Below are positions 58,350 to 64,000 of a stretch of DNA of 64,000 nucleotides, in pieces. Made by a program: the position numbers and the translations under genes. The first letter of the stretch is position 1. The number at the start of each line of letters is the position of its first letter. The stretch comes from Cystobasidium ongulense (Eukaryota > Basidiomycota > Cystobasidiomycetes > Cystobasidiales > Cystobasidiaceae): NCBI GenBank assembly GCA_022835595.1, contig BQUP01000001.1:1426001-1490000 (forward strand), read 5' to 3'. The notes beneath the pieces were generated by a model that worked only from the letters and a program-made list of their open reading frames with translations, did not search any database and was not told the origin of the DNA.

Positions 58350-60383
58350 TTAGATTTCAATCTCTGCAATCAAAGCTACATGATCGCTAGGCTCCTTGTC
58401 GAATCTAGGCAAACCCGGTTCCAGATCTGCAAGCCTGTGCATGCGAAGGAGTCGCTTCACTTCGAGAATAGGTGCATCGACAGGTTCCGAGGGCGGAGGC
58501 GGGATGTAGAATATATAGTCGAGGGTACATCGCCATAGGGGGGTGACTGCGAGGCAACGTCGTCAGAGGGCTATTACATTGCCCTTATTTGATGGTGTGA
58601 TAACGTACCGCTCGTCCAGGCTGGCTCGTAATACCCCTCTGGTATCCGTCGTGTTCGAGTCTCCTCATCTATAGTTTCTGTCTTTGGACCCTCCCTTTCG
58701 CCGAACCAGTTGCCGGTCTCATCCTCTAGAGATCCATAGTAACGCCCGTAGACGCTCCACATCTTATTACTGTATTTTTCGTATATGTTTTGCATTTCTT
58801 CGAGCGAAAGAAGGCCATCTGTATCCCTTGCTGGTCTTGTATTCTTCAGCACACGGTCTTCGTCTCCTTCAGGCTGCGCGTAAGTCTCTCCTGTTGAAGT
58901 TGCATTCTTATCATCCTTGTCATCATCTTCGTCTTCTGCAATGTCGTCGTCTTCGATCTCGGCTTGACCTAGCTTTTCTGCCTCTTGCAATCGTAATTTG
59001 TGCTCATCCAGGGATTTATGGACGACGGATGAGAGTTGAATTGTGTCTTTTTGTGTGTCTGAAAGTGGGACTTGCGTCATGAAACGATATGTACCTTCGC
59101 TAGGCTGTATGTTAAAGTCTGGCGTAGAGTAGGTGGGCAGAGGGTAAGCTAAATACTCTCTGCACTTTTCTTCGACCAATCCAGCTCACCTCCCGCAAAG
59201 AAACAAGGCCAGCTTGCAAATTCCCCTCCGTTCTCTTTCTGTCTGAAATGGTCGATTTCGCGCAACAAAACGGCCACTTGCCGACTTCGCTCATATTGAT
59301 GTCGGGGGTGCCAGAAAAGGTGATCTGGACATCGGTTTAGCAGGGCAATGATAGTCAATACTAGGATAGATCGTTCTCACATCAGACGACTACTTACGTG
59401 TGGTGAAGATGATCCCCTCAGGTTGCGAAGTGCTGCGATCCTGCTTGAATTTTAGAGCCACGAAAAGGCCAAGATTGCGGGTAACCCTACTACATCCTGT
59501 CCTCTTGGAAAGTCGTGTGCTGTCATCTGACGAGATATCTTCTCCCCGTTCGAAAGTAGCATCATCTAGCTTGACGAACTTTTCTGCTGCTTTGTCGAAT
59601 ATATCGGCCTTCCATGCTATGCATAATCCGTGAAGTTTGGCTGAATAGCCTTTTTGATAAGCGAAATCATAGCCTGCATCTCGTAATATTGGACCGTGGT
59701 ATTCTATCCTGTCTACCTCCTGAAGACATGCGACCGTAGGAGAGTAGTGCAAGAACTCTTGCGATCTGATGTGACCATGAAAGTGGTGGTCAGTCTAAAG
59801 CGACAGAGGATCTGACCATGTACACCACTGACAGGATCGCCCCCCGGTCCTTCCACTTCAGCAGATCACTGCCTGGGAACAGCGTACGTCGAACCAACCC
59901 TTGTGCCAGAAGCTGTTGTACAAATACAGCATTGTCAGAGTCTGGTGAAGGCACGTGCACTGAGCAACCCACATTCCAAGTCATGATTGATATAGACTGC
60001 CGCGAGGCATGACCATTAGATGTGGATTTCTGACTGTTCGGTATTTGCACGAGATCTCTCTTCAGGAAACGCAGTTTCGGAGGTGGAATGTCACCTCGTA
60101 ATTTCGCTTCTTCCTCAGCTTGAGTGGCTTTCCATTTGGCAGCAGCTTTCTCTTCACGACGTTGCCGCACAACTTCTGGATCTATGAATACATCCTTCTT
60201 CTTTTTCTTTGACTTTTGAGCTACCACTTCTGGATCTGGCATGCCCTCGTCGTTGTGCAATTCAGGCGGAGTCCGCCATTCAGCTCGAATGACATCCTTC
60301 GGTGTTGGTGATGAGGCACGTCGTAGCCTGGCGCCAGCAGTAGCAGCTGCGGCAGCGACGGGGCTGCTAGTGGATCCTGACAT
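58350..60383 (-). CDS. NGL2: CCR4/nocturnin-family RNA exonuclease, NGL2-like (586 aa)
   Basis: Endonuclease-exonuclease-phosphatase-fold enzyme; yeast Ngl2 trims the 3' end of 5.8S rRNA. Exons in transcript order: 59833-60383, 59398-59765, 59190-59324, 58609-59118 and 58350-58546. After a Lys-rich N-terminus (KSKKKKKD) come PPKLRFLKRDLVQ, the first metal strand ISIMTWNV, QGLVRRTLFPGSDLLKW, the catalytic-glutamate stretch VACLQEVDRIEYHGP, AGDFNIQPSEGTYRF and the final SDHVALIAE. An acidic insert IEDDDIAEDEDDDKDD (about residue 430) splits the domain, as in Ngl2. All phases close. Confidence 0.92.
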
Positions 60384-60753
60384 TAAGCCAGTATATACGC
60401 CTTGCAGATACCGAGCCAGTGCTGCAAGTCGCGTACAGTATTGACGGCTTGTTATGAGGGCAAGCTACGGCTCTTCAGAGGTGATCGCTGCTGTGAGAAT
60501 CATTTTTCTGCCTCAAGCCGATACCTAGCTCGTCTGGCTTTAGACCGTATATGGTATTAACAACATATCTTGTAGATGTAAGCCTCCGATGTGGACTACT
60601 GACGCGCTCAAGAATTGTATCTGTCAAATTATCGTATTGTGGCGTTACAAAACCACCAAGAATACGGACTTTGTGGGTGAAGGATGGAAATGAAGATGGA
60701 ACTGCACATACATAGATATTACACGCGAAAATGGTATTACGATCGAAATACAG
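60384..60753. other. intergenic, NGL2 promoter and BTB-gene 3' end
   Basis: 370 bases without a supported gene. Confidence 0.5.
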
Positions 60754-61851
60754 TCATTTCAAAGAGGGCAGACGAGAAGCCAGCGCCGCTAAATTGGCGC
60801 GCATCTCGTTCAACAAATCATTCCGCTCATGAAAGTCTGTGCATGGGCTCATTTGACTGACATTCTGTTGAAGCTTGAGAGCATGGGTAGTGATGGACTT
60901 GAGGCAGGTATTTACCTAGACGTATGAATGTGGCATTGGTACTGGTCAAACAAGTGGAAAGTTCAATATTGTTACTGCTACCTACCAATTTTAGTAGATC
61001 ATCCGCGTGCATCTGCTTGAGAAGCGGATAGCATGCCTCCGATGGGAAGCGGTCTTGTGCTGCTCTTTCCAATGCAGCTTGGGCCAGGCAACAGTCATCG
61101 GCTTGGCCGGCTCGCACTTGAATCCTCAAAGCTTCCTGAGGCGGCACTGTCGGCATAAGTAGTCTGTAGCAGAAAGCCAGAGGTTATCAGTCTATAATTT
61201 CTTAGACAAGTACGCATAATGTATACACACTCACCTCAACTGGCATTGAGCATATCCACGTAGGGCATTTATCCCATATTTGTCCGCCGCCTGCCAGACC
61301 GCAAAGGCATCCTGCCATCGCGTGTTATAGCTTGCCTCTGGAGAAGAGAATATCTCTGGTCTATTGCATACTGCTCCTAAGATTACTTCTACTACTTTAG
61401 CAGGCTCTTCGAGCTTGACGAGTGGAAGCCCTTGCCATTCTTCATCTTGTTGGGAGACCTGCAGCATATCTCGAAAGACTGTCGAGTGAGCTGCTAGGTC
61501 CTGTCGGTTGACCTTGAAGGCTATAGTCGCATCTTCGCCTGAAACAGAGGGACAGACTATCACCAAGTCTGCAAGTTCAGACGCGAAAGCTTTGTTGAAA
61601 GTGTAAGGTGGCGATTGCGCTGAGGTGTCGGTGAGCATATTAGGAGGTTGTGATTTGTTGGAAGACAAGATGGATGGGCCTGCTACTGTCTCTGTTAGTC
61701 TACCTCCCGAAGCTGAGTTCTTTGCCGCTACGCTCGGCTTGCCTTGTAGACTTGCGGTTTCACACCTCGAGGCCGGACCACCGACAGGCCAGCCTAGACA
61801 TTATTGTAGCATGGCAATGTGCCATATCTACTCACGGAGGACATTGAACAT
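60754..61851 (-). CDS. BTB/POZ-domain protein (304 aa)
   Basis: Probable protein-interaction adaptor; partner unknown. Exons in transcript order: 61836-61851 (16 nt), 61235-61793, 60986-61163 and 60754-60915. After a low-complexity N-terminus (~75 residues) the BTB domain reads SELADLVIVCPS, ATIAFKVNRQDLAAHSTVFRDML, then VKLEEPAKVVEVIL and DAFAVWQAADKYGINALRGYAQCQL. The C-terminal half is alpha-helical with no kelch or MATH domain. The first exon is inferred: it supplies the only ATG that joins in phase with the long open stretch; if wrong, translation would start at 61638. Confidence 0.82.
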
Positions 61852-62250
61852 GCTCCCTGTTGTCAGTTGCAAGGATTAGATACGTACTCTACGCCCTCAA
61901 GCGCTTTCCTTTACCTTTAAGCTTGCTGCAGAAAATACCTGTTCATCAACCTCTCCCTCACAATGCCTGCTTAGCCAGCCACCGTCCGAAGAGAGTTTAC
62001 GCGATTTCCAGTACTAAGGCAGTATGGACGATACTATCACACCATATAGACTGACATTGCTTTCAAGACGCAGTTGGACAGATGGACGCTGCGAGTCGAT
62101 ACGCCTGCATGCTGGATGATCGGGCTTTCGGCATGTTCGGCATTGGCCGTTCGGTTGTGTCCGTGGAAGATCTGAAAATGGATCCATCAATAGAAGACGG
62201 CGCTGTTGGCGCAGGACCACATCACATCGCGGTGTCGCATCACTGCGGCA
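61852..62250. promoter_or_regulatory. divergent intergenic region, BTB / MFS transporter
   Basis: 399 bases between divergent start codons, expected to contain both promoters. A plus-strand frame 62082-62354 crosses into the transporter in another frame and has no support. Confidence 0.45.
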
Positions 62251-64000
62251 ATGCAAGAGAAGGAAGGTTCGAGCGGGCAGGCGATGACCAGCTTGCCAGC
62301 CGCCAGTCCAGCTCAGGGAATAGTGCGAGAAGATCCTGGACAGATCGCGCCTGAACTCGAATCCGGGGGAATCCTCGCTCCTGCACCCTCTAGCGACAAG
62401 TTGTCTATCAAAGACGACGAAGATGCGCCAGCTCCAATCGCGCTGGAGAAGATAGTTGCCCAAGAAGATGACGCCCTCTACTTTCCCGACGGGGGGTATG
62501 GATGGGTGGTCATCGGCTGCATGTTCTTCACAAACATGGTCACATGGGGCATCAATTCTTCCTTTGGAGTCTTCTTGTCCTTCTATCTTCAAAACGACTA
62601 TTTCCCTGGCGCAACTCCACTTCAATTCGCTTTCGTTGGAGGCCTTTCGCTCTCTCTAGCTATGGCAGTAGGGCCAGTCTCAAATTACCTCTCAAAGGCA
62701 GTCGGCTTTCGGTACACCATGTGCGCTGGAGCCGCAATGTTGGCGGGTGGTCAGATTCTCGCTGGCTTCTCAAAGCATATATGGCATTTATTCCTGACTC
62801 AAGGCGTTTTATTCGGCCTGGGTCTAGGCTTCGTAGGTGATGACTCGATTATCAGCGCGGGTAACAGGCTCATACCTCCACTTTCTACAGATCATGGTCT
62901 CCATCACCCCTGTAGCAACGCAATGGTTCGATAAAAGACGTGGTTTGGCGTTGGTGCGACTTCATCCTCAGATAAGCGACGAACGTCGAGGAACTCGCTG
63001 ACCATCCTTTGTACGAATAGGGTATCGGTGGTGGAGGTTCTGGAGCTGGAGGACTGCTGTTCTCGAACATTACCCGCATCATGCTTGAGAAGACATCGCT
63101 GAAATGGGCATTCCTGCTCAAGTAAGTCAACCTCTCTCACCTAGCTTCTGCAAACCTTGGCTAAGATTTGCTTCAGCGGCTTGATATCTACCGCAGTCTT
63201 GATGCCATGCATATTTCTCTTGAAGAGTGAGTCATGTGCTACCGAATCAGGCTTGTAACAAATCTGACATGTATTGCTTTTACAGCGAGGAACAAACCAC
63301 TCAAAACTCGCTTTGAGCCATTCAAAGTTTCACTGTTCAAGATGCCTGCCTTCCTTTCTCTAGTAGCTTGGGGTGTCTTCACTCAGCTTTCATACACTGT
63401 CGGAATCTACGTAAGCTTCTTATTCCGTCTTCACACAAGTTCACGGCCGCTGATCTGATCTGCATATAATACAGAGCGTACCCACATACGCTACCGAAGG
63501 TTTGGGACTACCACAGAAAGATGGCGCCACTTTACAAGCCATTATGGCTGCTGGTCAGCTTACACTCCGACCACTATGCGGTCTATTCCTGGACAAAGTA
63601 GGGCGAATCAACGGAGCAATGCTAGTAACGATAGCAGCTGGTCTCACGAATCTCCTAATATGGATGTTTGCTCGGAATTTTAGTATTCTTGCGCTATTCG
63701 CATATCTACAAGGAGGTCTAGGTGGAGTTTACTGGATATCAAATAATGCTCTCCTTACGGAAATTATCGGTATTAGGAATTTAGCTTCTGGTCTTTCTAT
63801 GCTTTGGTTATCTATTGTAGCGCCAGCTACTATTGCAGAAGCGGTCGCTTTACTGTTATTGGATTATAGCAAGAAGGATCTGGGTAAGACGGGACCAGCA
63901 GCGTATCATATCAGTATTGGATTCGCAGGTGCATGCTTCGTAGTTTCGGGATTATCATTACTTGTCGCCAAGTTCTGGAAACAAGGCAACCTCAAGGTAT
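62251..64000 (+). CDS. monocarboxylate-transporter-type MFS permease, 3' end outside window
   Basis: Twelve-helix proton-linked carrier of the MCT/SLC16-like fungal family; substrate unknown (monocarboxylates or riboflavin in relatives). Exons are 62251-62832, 62891-62953, 63021-63121, 63177-63226, 63286-63410 and 63475 onward, still open at 64000. The family signature is DGGYGWVV (residues 80-87) at the start of helix 1. Helices follow: VVIGCMFFTNMVTWG, FAFVGGLSLSLAM, QGVLFGLGLGF and TPVATQWFDKRRGLALGIGG. After the loop, FKMPAFLSLVAWGVF opens the second half. The ATG at 62251 is the first in this frame; the N-terminal ~75 residues are cytosolic and acidic. Confidence 0.92.

Noticed and set aside
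1-64000. tRNA or rRNA genes, CRISPR arrays, transposons, LTR elements, virus-like elements
   Set aside because: Reading both strands I saw no cloverleaf with a GGTTCGAAT box, no regular repeat-spacer pattern, no transposase, reverse transcriptase or capsid-like frame and no long terminal repeats. A computed repeat search could still find degraded ones.

Overview
The window reads as nuclear DNA of a fungus, most likely a basidiomycete. Genes are dense (about 31 in 64 kb, on both strands), most are split by short GT-AG introns of about 40-90 nt, and branch points resemble CTAAC/CTGAC. It carries a fungal-type class IV chitin synthase, a class II (yeast PDE1-type) cAMP phosphodiesterase and an Fpk1/NRC-2-type flippase kinase. 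There are no operons, tRNA genes, CRISPR arrays or recognisable transposons. A subphylum cannot be fixed without searches; intron density and short introns would suit Pucciniomycotina or an intron-rich smut relative.

Layout. 0.9-1.3 kb: a small TATA-box gene. 1.6-9 kb: 3-hydroxyisobutyrate dehydrogenase, HEM1 (5-aminolevulinate synthase), MOG1, proteasome alpha5 and EMC6. 9.4-13.1 kb: two tandem paralogous genes for cysteine-containing secreted proteins, the most novel item here. 13.6-23.4 kb: a secreted M28 aminopeptidase, zeta-COP, a TVP38-family membrane protein with a one-base frame break, and a large AGC kinase. 24-33 kb: a long disordered WD40 protein, an acetolactate-synthase-like ThDP enzyme and a SPO12-like protein. 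33-36 kb: a broken F-box-like gene beside its 5'-truncated paralogue, then COX16. 36.6-45.3 kb: PDE1, a core-only cystathionine beta-synthase, a TDG/MUG-type DNA glycosylase and SSF1. 45.6-49.4 kb: a mitochondrial carrier and a tandem pair of small NTF2-like proteins. 49.7-64 kb: class IV chitin synthase, cytosolic TrpRS, a SET-domain protein, an NGL2-type RNA exonuclease, a BTB protein and a monocarboxylate-type MFS transporter that runs off the window.

Exon models were built by hand. For the modelled genes, splice phases close to an open frame from ATG to stop with GT-AG junctions, except one GC-AG intron. Exceptions are the TVP38 gene and the first F-box-like gene, which do not close, and the partial transporter at the window end. 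Most genes are housekeeping; no common pathway links them. Several neighbours share short divergent promoters (HIBADH/HEM1, PUP2/EMC6, aminopeptidase/RET3, SSF1/carrier, WRS1/SET, BTB/MFS). The accessory signal is local tandem duplication: secreted pair, F-box-like pair, NTF2-like pair.
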